Shown: one piece after another, positions 24,640 through 32,687 of the stretch
Layout of the letters: each line of letters opens with the position of its first letter
Position numbering within the stretch: the first letter of the stretch is position 1
Source: Bog-473 sp963744935
GTDB lineage: Bacteria > Actinomycetota > Acidimicrobiia > Acidimicrobiales > RAAP-2
Assembly: GCA_963744935.1 (NCBI GenBank)
Contig: CAVUVM010000004.1
Coordinates: forward strand, 310,001-374,000
Reading direction: 5' to 3'
Length of the DNA stretch: 64,000 nt
Made by a program: the position numbers and the translations under genes
Notes under the pieces: model-generated
Told to the model about the DNA's origin: nothing
What the model saw: the letters and a program-made list of their open reading frames with translations, nothing else
Database searches by the model: none

Positions 24640-26280
24640 TCAGGTCGGCCAGGCACTCCTATACGAAAAGAAGTTGAGGCAACCAGTGCCAACGCTGGCC
24701 TCCCAGCTTGGTGCGGGGAGCGAGGTGGCTCCGTCACGTCCGCCCTTCGGATCAACGACGATGACGGCTGAGTTTCCCGGGTAGCTCTGGACAACTCGGG
24801 TGGCGCCGGCGGCGGCGAAGGCCGAGACGTACTGGCGGAGCGCAGATGGAGGCTCGAACGTCCCCGCATCCGCGTACACGATCCACACCTTGTCATACCG
24901 TCGCAACCAGGCCGTCTCCTGCGTCGGGGAGCAGGCTGGCGAGCCGGGCGTGTGCGTGACTAGATACACGTTGCCGTCCACTGTGATGCCGGACGCCTGA
25001 TGGTAGAAGTCGTAGAGGTTCGAGGCAGACCCCTCGATCAGCACTAGGTCGTGCGGCCCCGCGTGTCCGATGGCGTACTGGAACGCATCACGGCCGCTCG
25101 ACATCGCGTAGGGACGGGCAAGTGCGACCGCCGCCGAGCTGAAGGTCGACGCCGCAACCACGGCGACCAGCGGGAGCATGAGCAGGCCGTAGCGGTCGGA
25201 GACCAAGAGCGTGGCGCCGAGGAGCAGCGCCGCGACCGGAACGAGGAAAAGAACCAATCGGTCAGCCACCGGGTACTCCCGCACGAACCCGGCGAAGAGC
25301 GTGGCCCCGAGCAACACGAGACAGAAGAGCCCGATGGCACGGCGGCGCAGGACGAGGACCGTTGCACCTGCGGCGAGCAAAACGGCTGCGAGTGGGAGCA
25401 CAATGAGGCCGAGGGGGACGTGCAAGACACCGTCGATCACGTGGTACAGCCAGACCGTCTTGCTGCCGTGCACCGGCGCCAGCCCGTAGGACCAGAAGGA
25501 CAGCAGAATGCCGTTGCCGTGGAGGGCGCGCAGGAATACGAAGTACTCGATGACGAAGCTCACGATCCAGATCGCTGTCGCCCAGGCAGTCCGCAGCAAG
25601 GCGGAGGCATCACGACCAGCCGTGATCACGAGGACGACGGCACCCGCCCCGGCGGCGAAGACGGCCGGGAAGGAGAACCACTCCAGCACGGCCGCGGTCA
25701 TTCCCCACACAATCAGGCTGGGCGTGCTGAGGCGCCGTTCGACGGCGCGTATGCACACCCACGCCAGGATGACCACGGCCATGGCATCGCCGCTGTACTG
25801 CTTGGCATCGGCCGAGTAGTAGACGAGTGTCGGCGACACCGCGACGAGGAGGACCGCGACGCACCCGCCCCACCCGCGTACGGTGCGCATCGCCAGCGAC
25901 CGGAAGACGAAGACGAGGATGATCGCGGCAAGAAACGACCCCAACCTGAGAGCGAACGCGCTCGGCCCGAAAAGCTCGACAGCCGTCTTCTCGAAGAAGA
26001 GGAATCCGAGCGGGGCGCCCTGGTTGGAAGCCAACGGGTGGGTCAGGCCGCCATAACCCCGGTTGATGATGTTGAGGGCGAGCTCGGCTTCGTCGTTCCA
26101 GATCGACGGATTGGCAAGGAACTCGCGGAGCCGAAGCACCAAGCCCAGGCCCACGAAGACCCACGCCACCGCGTTCGGGGTGATCGGCGAGGGTCGTGGG
26201 TGCGCGGCGCGGCGCGGCGGCTCTGCTTTGACGTCGACCTTCTCTCGCCGCCACTCCGTGTCGGCCGCGTGTGCCGGCAT
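24640..26280 (-). CDS. Multi-pass membrane glycosyltransferase, GT39/PMT-like
   Basis: The 546-residue protein has about 10-12 hydrophobic spans. After a short cytosolic N-terminus comes NPSIWNDEAELALNIINRGY with the D-E pair in the first external loop, then ASNQGAPLGFLFFEKTA and VYYSADAKQYSGDAMAVVI, the pattern of PMT/ArnT-like enzymes that use polyprenyl-phosphate sugars. The soluble C-terminus (LIEGSASNLYDFYHQASG onwards) is presumably outside the membrane. It is a relative of the frameshifted gene at 14708-16484 but not near-identical. Acceptor is unknown. The ATG shares one base with the TAA of the adenosyltransferase gene (TAATG). Confidence 0.8.
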   Translation of the reverse strand: MPAHAADTEWRREKVDVKAEPPRRAAHPRPSPITPNAVAWVFVGLGLVLRLREFLANPSIWNDEAELALNIINRGYGGLTHPLASNQGAPLGFLFFEKTAVELFGPSAFALRLGSFLAAIILVFVFRSLAMRTVRGWGGCVAVLLVAVSPTLVYYSADAKQYSGDAMAVVILAWVCIRAVERRLSTPSLIVWGMTAAVLEWFSFPAVFAAGAGAVVLVITAGRDASALLRTAWATAIWIVSFVIEYFVFLRALHGNGILLSFWSYGLAPVHGSKTVWLYHVIDGVLHVPLGLIVLPLAAVLLAAGATVLVLRRRAIGLFCLVLLGATLFAGFVREYPVADRLVLFLVPVAALLLGATLLVSDRYGLLMLPLVAVVAASTFSSAAVALARPYAMSSGRDAFQYAIGHAGPHDLVLIEGSASNLYDFYHQASGITVDGNVYLVTHTPGSPACSPTQETAWLRRYDKVWIVYADAGTFEPPSALRQYVSAFAAAGATRVVQSYPGNSAVIVVDPKGGRDGATSLPAPSWEASVGTGCLNFFSYRSAWPT

Positions 26281-26825
26281 TAACCCTTCGAGATCGTGTG
26301 CTCGGGGCCTTCCTGCCAGCGCGCCATGGCCCAGAGGAGATCGGAGAGCCGGTTGAGGTATTGGACGACCAACGAACCCTCCGTCGGCTCCACCACCGCC
26401 AGGCGCTCGGCCCGGCGCACGATGGTGCGGGCCAGATCGAGGGCGGCGGACAGCCGGTTCTCGCCCGGCACGGTGAAGTCGCTCGGCATGTCGAACCGGG
26501 CGAGCAGGTCGTCGATTGCCGCCTCCAGCGCGGCCACCATGTCCGGCGTCACCAGGCTGGACCCCGCCGTGAGCTTGCTGCGGTTGTCCGGGGCGGTGGC
26601 CACCTCGGCCATCAGCACATAGAGGTCGCGGGCTAACGCAGTCAAACGCTGATTGACTTCAGAGTCCGAGGCCGTCTCGGCGCGAGCGACGCCGATGGCC
26701 GCCTGGGCTTCGTCGATGACGCCATTGAGGTCGATCTGCAGCGAATCCTTGCCCACCCGACCGCCGTAGAGCAGGCCGGTCGTGCCGTCGTCGCCACTCT
26801 TGGTGTAGATCCTTGGCTGCACCAC
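26280..26825 (-). CDS. Cob(I)alamin adenosyltransferase, PduO type
   Basis: The 181-residue protein shows the ATP-binding N-terminus PRIYTKSGDDGTTGLLYGGRVGKD, then DEAQAAIGVARAE, and the C-terminal signature FTVPGENRLSAALDLARTIVRRAER with LVVQYLNRLSDLLWAMAR. It transfers adenosyl from ATP to corrinoid to make adenosylcobalamin, needed by the acyl-CoA mutase at 17152. The GTG at 26825 gives the standard length and lies nine bases from a -10-like TAGCAT, so translation may be nearly leaderless. The gene is divergent from metH, another B12 enzyme. Confidence 0.92.
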   Translation of the reverse strand: MVQPRIYTKSGDDGTTGLLYGGRVGKDSLQIDLNGVIDEAQAAIGVARAETASDSEVNQRLTALARDLYVLMAEVATAPDNRSKLTAGSSLVTPDMVAALEAAIDDLLARFDMPSDFTVPGENRLSAALDLARTIVRRAERLAVVEPTEGSLVVQYLNRLSDLLWAMARWQEGPEHTISKG

Positions 26826-26833
26826 CGGGGCGG

Positions 26834-26880
26834 ATGCTACAGGCAGGTTTTCCGGGTCCCACGGGGGGCACCGGTATCCT
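26834..26880. promoter_or_regulatory. Divergent leaderless-type promoters for adenosyltransferase and metH
   Basis: The 64-bp gap has TAGCAT on the minus strand (26839-26834), with its last base nine positions before the adenosyltransferase GTG, and TATCCT on the plus strand (26875-26880), nine bases before the metH GTG. Neither start has a Shine-Dalgarno sequence. Both placements fit transcription starting at or within a few bases of the start codon, as is common in actinobacteria. There is no room for a cobalamin riboswitch. Confidence 0.45.
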
Positions 26881-26889
26881 GTAGATATC

Positions 26890-29800
26890 GTGACACCCTC
26901 CCCTGAACTCCTGGGCCGGCTCGATCCGTCCACCTCGCCGTACCTCCAGGCGCTGCGCGAGCGCGTCGTCATCTTCGACGGCGCCATGGGCACGAACTTG
27001 CAGCTGCTCGGTCTGGCCCCCGAGGACTTCGGCGGGCCCGACCTCGAGGGGTGCAACGAGATCCTGGTGGAGACCAAGCCGGACCTTGTCGCCCAGGTGC
27101 ACCGCTCCTTCTACGAGGTTGGTTGCGACGTCGTCGAGACCGACACGTTCGGTTCGACCTCGGTCGTGCTGGCCGAGTACGGGCTGGCCTCCCGCGCCCG
27201 CGAGCTGACTCGCATCGGGGCCGAGCTGGCCTGCGCCGTGCGCGACGAGTTCGCCACGCCGGAGCGGCCCCGCTGGGTGGCCGGCTCCATGGGCCCGGGC
27301 ACCAAGTTCCCCACACTCGGGCAGATCTCGTACGCGGCGTTCCGCGACGCCTACGAGGAGCAGGCCCTCGGGCTGCTCGAGGGCGGAGCCGACCTCCTCT
27401 TGATCGAGACCCAGTTCGACCTGCTCTCGATCAAGGCCGCCATCAACGGCGCCCGGCGCGCCATGGTGGCGCTCGACCGCTACGTGCCGCTGCAGACCCA
27501 GGTGACGATCGAGCTGACCGGCCGGATGCTCCCGGGCACGGAGATCGGGGCCGCACTCACCGTCCTCGACGCCATGCAGGTCGACGTCGTCGGCCTCAAC
27601 TGCGCCACCGGCCCGGTCGAGATGGGAGAGGCGCTGCGTCACCTCTCGGGGGCCAGCCGCGTCCCCATCTCCTGCATCCCGAATGCGGGCCTCCCGTCGG
27701 TGGTCGATGGCCAGATGCACTACGACCTCACCGCGGAGGACCTCGCCGAGCACCTGCACCGCTTCGTGACCGAGTTCGGCGTCACCGCAGTCGGCGGGTG
27801 CTGTGGGACCACGCCAGCCCATCTGGCCGCCGTGGTCGAGCGCTGCGCCGCCGCCACGCCGGCCGCGCGCGAACCCGTGCACGAGCCGGCGGCGGCCTCC
27901 ATCTACACCTCGGTGCCCTTCCATCAGGACACCTCGTTCCTGGTGGTCGGCGAGCGCACCAATGCCAACGGCTCGAAGGCCTTCCGCGAGGCCATGCTCG
28001 AAGGCGACTGGGACACCTGCGTGGCCATGGCGCGCGACCAGGTCAAGGAGGGCTCGCACCTCATCGATGTCTGCGTCGACTACACCGGCGCCGACGGCGT
28101 GTCCGACATGACCGAAGTGACCAGCCGCTTCTGCACCCAGTCGAGCGTCCCGATCATGGTGGACTCCACCGAGGGTCCGGTCGTCCGCGCCGCGCTCGAG
28201 TGGATCGGCGGGCGCCCCGTCCTCAACTCCGTCAACCTCGAGGAGGGCGACGGCCCCGGCACGCGCCTGGACACCTTCCTGCGCCTCGCCCGCGAGTTCG
28301 GCGCAGCGGTCGTGTGCACCTGCATCGACGAGGAAGGCCAGGCCCGAACCCGCGAGTGGAAGCTGCGGGCGGCGCGCAATATCCGCGACATAGCGGTCGA
28401 GCGCTACGGCCTCGAGCCCCAGGACCTGCTGTTCGATGCGCTCGCGCTCCCGCTGTCGACGGGCATGGAGGAGAGCAGGCTCGACGGCATCGAGACGATC
28501 GAGGGCATCCGCTCCATCAAGGACGAGCTGCCGGGCGTGTCCACGATCTTGGGCCTGTCCAACGTGTCGTTCGGGCTGAACCCGGCAGCCCGGCAGGTGT
28601 TGAACTCCGTCTACCTGCACGAGTGCGTGGAGGCCGGCCTCGATTCCGCGATCGTGCACGCGTCGAAGATCCTGCCGCTTGCCCGCATCGACGAACGAGC
28701 GAAGGAGATCTGCCTGGACCTGGTCTACGACCGCCGCCGTGACGGCTACGACCCCCTCCAGGAACTGCTGGCGCTCTTCGACGGCGTGAAGGTGAGCGCG
28801 GGCGCCACAGACGAGCACCTCGACTGGCCGGTCGACCGCCGGCTCAGCCAGCGCATCATTGACGGCAACCGCAACGGACTCGAGGGCGACCTCGCCGAGG
28901 CGCTCGAGTCGGGTCTGGGCGCGCTCGAGATCGTCAACGACATCTTGCTGGCGGGCATGAAGGTGGTCGGCGAACGCTTCGCCTCCGGCGAGATGCAGCT
29001 TCCCTTCGTGCTGCAGTCGGCCGAGACGATGAAGTCCGCGGTCGCCTATCTCGAGCCATACATGGAGAAGTCAGACCAGGGCGGCAAGGGAACCGTCGTG
29101 CTCGCCACCGTCAAGGGCGACGTCCACGACATCGGGAAGAACCTGGTCGACATCATCCTCACCAACAACGGCTACCTGGTGATCAACCTCGGTATCAAGG
29201 TCGGCATCAACGAGATGATCGCTGCGGTCGAAGAGCACGAGGCAGACGCCATCGGCATGAGCGGGCTGCTGGTGAAGTCGACGCTCATCATGCGTGAGAA
29301 CCTCGTCGAGCTGAACGAGCGGTCCCTCTCGAGCGTCCCGATCCTGCTGGGCGGGGCCGCGCTGACGCGCACCTACGTCGAGCGCGACCTACGCGAGGTC
29401 TACGACGGTCGGCTGTTCTACGGCCGTGACGCCTTTGAGGGTTTGCGCACAATGGACCGCCTGATCGAGCTCAAGCGCAGCGGCGAGGAGGACCCCGGCT
29501 TCGGCCGGGAGATCTCCGAGCGCAACGTCCCCAAGCGCAGCCGACTCGATCCCGACACCTCGCCGGTGGAGGGCCAGCCCGCGCGTTCGGACGTGGCGGC
29601 CGACAACCGGCTCTTCACCCCGCCCTTCGTCGGCACCCGCGTGGCCGTCGGACTCCCCCTCGACGAGATCTCTGAGTTCTTGAACCTCACCGCCCTCTTT
29701 CGCAACCAATGGGGCTTCCGGCCCGAGAACGGCGAGAACGACACCGAGTTCAAGGATCGGGTGAAAGCGACGCTGCGTGAACAGCTGGCCAAGGCGCGCG

Positions 29801-30396
29801 AGGCCGACCTGCTCGTGCCCTCAGTCGCCTACGGCCACTTCGCCGCCAACGCCGAGGGCAATGACCTGGTCATCTGGAAGGACGAGTCGCGCTCGTCGGA
29901 GTGGATGCGCTTCACCTTCCCGCGCCAACGCAAGGAGCCTTGGCTGTGCATCTCGGATTTCTTCCGCCCCGCCGGCTCCGGTGACGAGGATTTCGCCAGC
30001 TTCATGCTGTGCACCATCGGGAGCCGGGCGTCGGAGGAGACGGCCCGCCTGTTCGCGGAGAACCACTACCAGGAGTACCTCTTCTTGCACGGGCTGAGCG
30101 TCGAGATGGCCGAGGCCACCGCCGAGTACTGGCACAAGCGGATCCGCGAGGAGCTCGGCTTCGTCGACGAGGACGGCCCGACGCTGACCGGCCTCTTCCA
30201 CCAGAAGTACCGGGGTGGGCGCTACTCGTGGGGTTACCCGGCCTGCCCGGACCTCATGGACAACGCCAAGGTCGTGGAGCTTCTGGGGGGCGACCGCATC
30301 GGGGTCACGGTGAGCGAGGGGTTTCAGCTGTTCCCCGAGCAGACCACCGACGCCATCGTGTGCTCTCACCCGGAGGCCAAGTACTTCGTCGCGTGA
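26890..30396 (+). CDS. metH: Cobalamin-dependent methionine synthase
   Basis: The 1168-residue enzyme has all MetH modules in order. The homocysteine domain (about 1-330) has FDGAMGTNLQ and the zinc-ligand GGCCGTTPAH. The pterin/folate domain (about 345-620) has VGERTNANGSKAFRE. The B12 cap and binding domains (about 640-880) include GDVHDIGKN (DXHXXG, near residues 741-749). The reactivation domain (about 920-1168) has the SAM-site pattern RGGRYSWGYPACPD. It methylates homocysteine using methyl-THF. The GTG start has no Shine-Dalgarno. The next gene's ATG overlaps the TGA stop. Length and motifs are normal. Confidence 0.96.
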   Translation: MTPSPELLGRLDPSTSPYLQALRERVVIFDGAMGTNLQLLGLAPEDFGGPDLEGCNEILVETKPDLVAQVHRSFYEVGCDVVETDTFGSTSVVLAEYGLASRARELTRIGAELACAVRDEFATPERPRWVAGSMGPGTKFPTLGQISYAAFRDAYEEQALGLLEGGADLLLIETQFDLLSIKAAINGARRAMVALDRYVPLQTQVTIELTGRMLPGTEIGAALTVLDAMQVDVVGLNCATGPVEMGEALRHLSGASRVPISCIPNAGLPSVVDGQMHYDLTAEDLAEHLHRFVTEFGVTAVGGCCGTTPAHLAAVVERCAAATPAAREPVHEPAAASIYTSVPFHQDTSFLVVGERTNANGSKAFREAMLEGDWDTCVAMARDQVKEGSHLIDVCVDYTGADGVSDMTEVTSRFCTQSSVPIMVDSTEGPVVRAALEWIGGRPVLNSVNLEEGDGPGTRLDTFLRLAREFGAAVVCTCIDEEGQARTREWKLRAARNIRDIAVERYGLEPQDLLFDALALPLSTGMEESRLDGIETIEGIRSIKDELPGVSTILGLSNVSFGLNPAARQVLNSVYLHECVEAGLDSAIVHASKILPLARIDERAKEICLDLVYDRRRDGYDPLQELLALFDGVKVSAGATDEHLDWPVDRRLSQRIIDGNRNGLEGDLAEALESGLGALEIVNDILLAGMKVVGERFASGEMQLPFVLQSAETMKSAVAYLEPYMEKSDQGGKGTVVLATVKGDVHDIGKNLVDIILTNNGYLVINLGIKVGINEMIAAVEEHEADAIGMSGLLVKSTLIMRENLVELNERSLSSVPILLGGAALTRTYVERDLREVYDGRLFYGRDAFEGLRTMDRLIELKRSGEEDPGFGREISERNVPKRSRLDPDTSPVEGQPARSDVAADNRLFTPPFVGTRVAVGLPLDEISEFLNLTALFRNQWGFRPENGENDTEFKDRVKATLREQLAKAREADLLVPSVAYGHFAANAEGNDLVIWKDESRSSEWMRFTFPRQRKEPWLCISDFFRPAGSGDEDFASFMLCTIGSRASEETARLFAENHYQEYLFLHGLSVEMAEATAEYWHKRIREELGFVDEDGPTLTGLFHQKYRGGRYSWGYPACPDLMDNAKVVELLGGDRIGVTVSEGFQLFPEQTTDAIVCSHPEAKYFVA

Positions 30397-31295
30397 TGCG
30401 GGCGGGGAGCCGGCGTATGGCCAGGAGCATGGTGCTCCTGATGCTGCGTGCGCTGGCACTCAGGGGCCTGGCCGTCACCGCTGGGTCGGTCGTCGCGGTC
30501 GCGACGGTCGGGATGGTCGGGACGGGCGCGGTCACCGGCTCCGCTGCGGCCGACACCGCCTCACCGTCGCTCAGCACGATCGTGATACCCGACCTCGGAC
30601 CTGGCTACGCCGTCAGCTCGCAGGGCCCGCTGAATCCCTCGGAGTTCGCCTCGGATGCGCCCGATCCCGCGGCCGCATCGGGCGCGCTCGCCACGCTGGG
30701 CAACACGATCAGCACCTACGAGCGGCAATGGCAGGCCAACGGCGGATTGAACCAGGTCCAGGATTTGGTCGTCCGCTTCGCCTCCGAGACGGGTGCGCAG
30801 GTGTTCCTCCAGGCGGCGCAGCACTCCCTCGAATCGGGCGAGATCGTGAGCAAGGGTCCACTCCCCTCCATCCCGGGGGCTCGGTTGGTCACCTACTTCG
30901 CGTCCACCAACGAGTCCGGCGTCGGTGAGGCCATCACGATGCGCGCCGGGATCTACGTCGCAGTGCTCTCGTTCTTCTCGGCCGCTGCGGGCAACTCGCA
31001 GCCAATCACACCGGCCGACGCCGAGAAGGTTGCGCTGGCGCAGCACGCCTCCTTGGTGTCGGCGTCCGGCGGCAAGGAGGCGACTGCTCCGGCAAGGGAG
31101 TCGTACAACTCCGTCTCCTCGGCCGCGGGCGCACCGGCCAAGAAGGGCACCTCGTCGAGCGACATCGGGTGGGCCATCCTGGCCGTCGTCATCATTGCCG
31201 CTGCAGTGGCGACGCCGCTGTTGCTGCACAAGCGCCGGCAACGCTCCGGCGGGATCGGGGGTGGCGAGCCGGCAGAAACGGCCACCCCGCTCTGA
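30396..31295 (+). CDS. Secreted/membrane-anchored protein of unknown function
   Basis: The 299-residue protein begins at ATG 30396, overlapping the metH stop by one base; a later ATG at about 30417 is possible. The N-terminus is a long signal sequence (hydrophobic about 14-50) ending near AAADTAS. The middle (SLSTIVIPDLGPGYAVSSQG to VALAQHASLVSA) has no motif I recognise, but its segment FASETGAQVFLQAAQHSLE resembles sensor-like lipoprotein folds. A Ser/Ala-rich linker leads to one C-terminal transmembrane helix (about 263-281) followed by KRRQR, the stop-transfer type. So it is an outside-facing protein with a short cytosolic tail. Confidence 0.7.
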   Translation: MRAGSRRMARSMVLLMLRALALRGLAVTAGSVVAVATVGMVGTGAVTGSAAADTASPSLSTIVIPDLGPGYAVSSQGPLNPSEFASDAPDPAAASGALATLGNTISTYERQWQANGGLNQVQDLVVRFASETGAQVFLQAAQHSLESGEIVSKGPLPSIPGARLVTYFASTNESGVGEAITMRAGIYVAVLSFFSAAAGNSQPITPADAEKVALAQHASLVSASGGKEATAPARESYNSVSSAAGAPAKKGTSSSDIGWAILAVVIIAAAVATPLLLHKRRQRSGGIGGGEPAETATPL

Positions 31296-31604
31296 ACCTG
31301 GCCACGTAGCTCAAAGCCTCCGGTGGGCGATTCTGATCGTGACGCGTGGTGGGTGTCTGCCTCCTATTGCGCCTGTTGCGGCCCGGGTCTGTCTGCAACG
31401 CTGATTGGCCCACGCCGGCGACTTTGGCTGACCTGTGCTGACCTGTGCTGGCCCGAGGCGACGTTGGCGCCCGACGTGGTCGCCGGCGCGCTGGCCGCCG
31501 GAAGCGAAGGGTCCGGGCTCCCCAGGACCCCGGACACTCCAGACCTGAGCGACCTGTCTCCGGGCGCAGGGTTTGTAAGACTTCGCCATGGTCCCGTGCG
31601 CAAA
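31296..31604. other. Non-coding gap between two surface-protein genes
   Basis: About 309 bases carry no convincing gene on either strand. A duplicated 11-mer (CTGACCTGTGC, tandem at about 31429-31450) is the only structure noticed. Open frames across it lack a start signal and homology. It probably holds the promoter of the lipoprotein gene, but no good -10/-35 pair was identified. Confidence 0.4.
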
Positions 31605-32279
31605 ATGACGTTCCTACGCGAGTCCGCAGGCCGGACCCGGCGGCTTGGTTGTGCCTGCCTCTCGTTCGGGTTCGCCATGGTGCTGTTGGCCGCGTGCTCG
31701 GCCGACACGACGTCGCCACCGTCAGCGAGCAGCGCAGCGAAGGGGCGTTCCTCGGCCACGGCAACTGCCTCGCAGCCAACGACCCCTCGCAACGTCACGA
31801 CGACAACCGCTCCGCTCCAAACCACAACGACTACCTCTCCCGGGCAGGCGACGACGACGACTGCTCCGTTCCTCACGCCGACGACAGCAAGCGGGGCCTC
31901 GCAGCCTCTCGACACGGCTCAACATTCACACGGAGTCTTCAAGGGCGACACCGTTGTGGCGTCGATCAGCAACGTGATGACCGATGCATCGAACCACCTG
32001 ACGTTCACGCTGAATCTGCGTAATGCAGGATCGCTGCCCTACAACTGTGCCGCCCTCAAGGCGCAGGCGCACACGGAGCAGAGCGACACGGCGATCGTGG
32101 CCCCGGTCACCGGCTCAACGGGGCTCGCGTGCCCGGGCGCCGATGACCTCTTGGACCCTGGCCAGAGCGAGACGTTTGCGTTCTATATCCCGCTGGTCGG
32201 CGGCACGGCTCAGGAGGTAATCGTGCTGCCATACGGTTCGTATGACTCCAGAGTCGTGTGGGCCGTCAGCGGCTCGTGA
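31605..32279 (+). CDS. Lipoprotein with DUF4352-like beta domain
   Basis: The 224-residue protein has a lipobox: VLLAAC with Cys31 after a hydrophobic stretch, so it should be lipidated and held outside the membrane. A Thr/Ser-rich linker of about 70 residues (many TTTT runs) follows. The C-terminal beta-rich domain has FKGDTVVASISNV, LTFTLNLRNAGSLPYNCAAL and LLDPGQSETFAFYIPL, similar in layout to extracellular immunoglobulin-like DUF4352 proteins. Ligand is unknown. The upstream ATG with this lipobox was chosen, since longer open frames lack a signal. Confidence 0.7.
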   Translation: MTFLRESAGRTRRLGCACLSFGFAMVLLAACSADTTSPPSASSAAKGRSSATATASQPTTPRNVTTTTAPLQTTTTTSPGQATTTTAPFLTPTTASGASQPLDTAQHSHGVFKGDTVVASISNVMTDASNHLTFTLNLRNAGSLPYNCAALKAQAHTEQSDTAIVAPVTGSTGLACPGADDLLDPGQSETFAFYIPLVGGTAQEVIVLPYGSYDSRVVWAVSGS

Positions 32280-32302
32280 CCTTGTCAGACTGAACCGTCA
32301 GT

Positions 32303-32665
32303 TCACTGCTCCAGGAGCTCGAGCAGCCACCGGGGACCAACCACGTCGGCTCCCAGCGCCTGCGCGCGCCGCCGTAGCTCGCGATCCGCTGTGACGAGTG
32401 TGACGGTGTGATCAGGGGTGTTCGCGACGACGTCAACGAGCATGTCGTCACCACTGCCGTCGGCGTGGAGGACCGTGACGCCGTCGGCGAGGTCAGCCGG
32501 TGCGCCTTCACGCGCCCTGCCTTCCAGGACCACGACGACTGGTTGAGCGATCCGTCCCGCGTCCACGGCTGCTCGCACGTTGGCCACGAACGCTCGCGCT
32601 GCTCCTGCTCGGTCCCGCCACCATCCAGTCGGCCGAGATCCGACGACGTTGGCGGCGTCAATCAA
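32303..32665 (-). CDS. NYN/PIN-domain protein (YacP-like predicted nuclease)
   Basis: The recognisable protein starts at LIDAANVVGSRPTGWWRDRA, the opening of the NYN/YacP-like family, with the first acidic residue in LIDAAN. It continues VVVVLEGRAREG, DGSGDDMLVD and LVTADRELRRRAQALGADVV, carrying the conserved acidic cluster of PIN-like RNases. Length is about 120 residues. No ATG or GTG lies in frame at the right place, so the start is TTG 32665 or the CTG two codons before it. The frame stays open into the antisense of lipA. It is probably a small RNA-binding or RNase protein, downstream of and co-directional with lipBA. Confidence 0.65.
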   Translation of the reverse strand: MIDAANVVGSRPTGWWRDRAGAARAFVANVRAAVDAGRIAQPVVVVLEGRAREGAPADLADGVTVLHADGSGDDMLVDVVANTPDHTVTLVTADRELRRRAQALGADVVGPRWLLELLEQ

Positions 32666-32687
32666 AAGCAGCGCAGCACCACCGTTC

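Noticed and set aside
26826..26889. Cobalamin riboswitch for metH or adenosyltransferase
   Set aside because: The gap is far too short (64 bp) and no B12-box-like sequence was seen.
26659..28818. Long minus-strand ORF of 719 codons antisense to metH
   Set aside because: It has no recognisable fold, and high-GC DNA keeps antisense frames open.
31296..31604. tRNA or small RNA
   Set aside because: No cloverleaf arms or TPsiC (GGTTCGA) pattern found; only a duplicated 11-mer.
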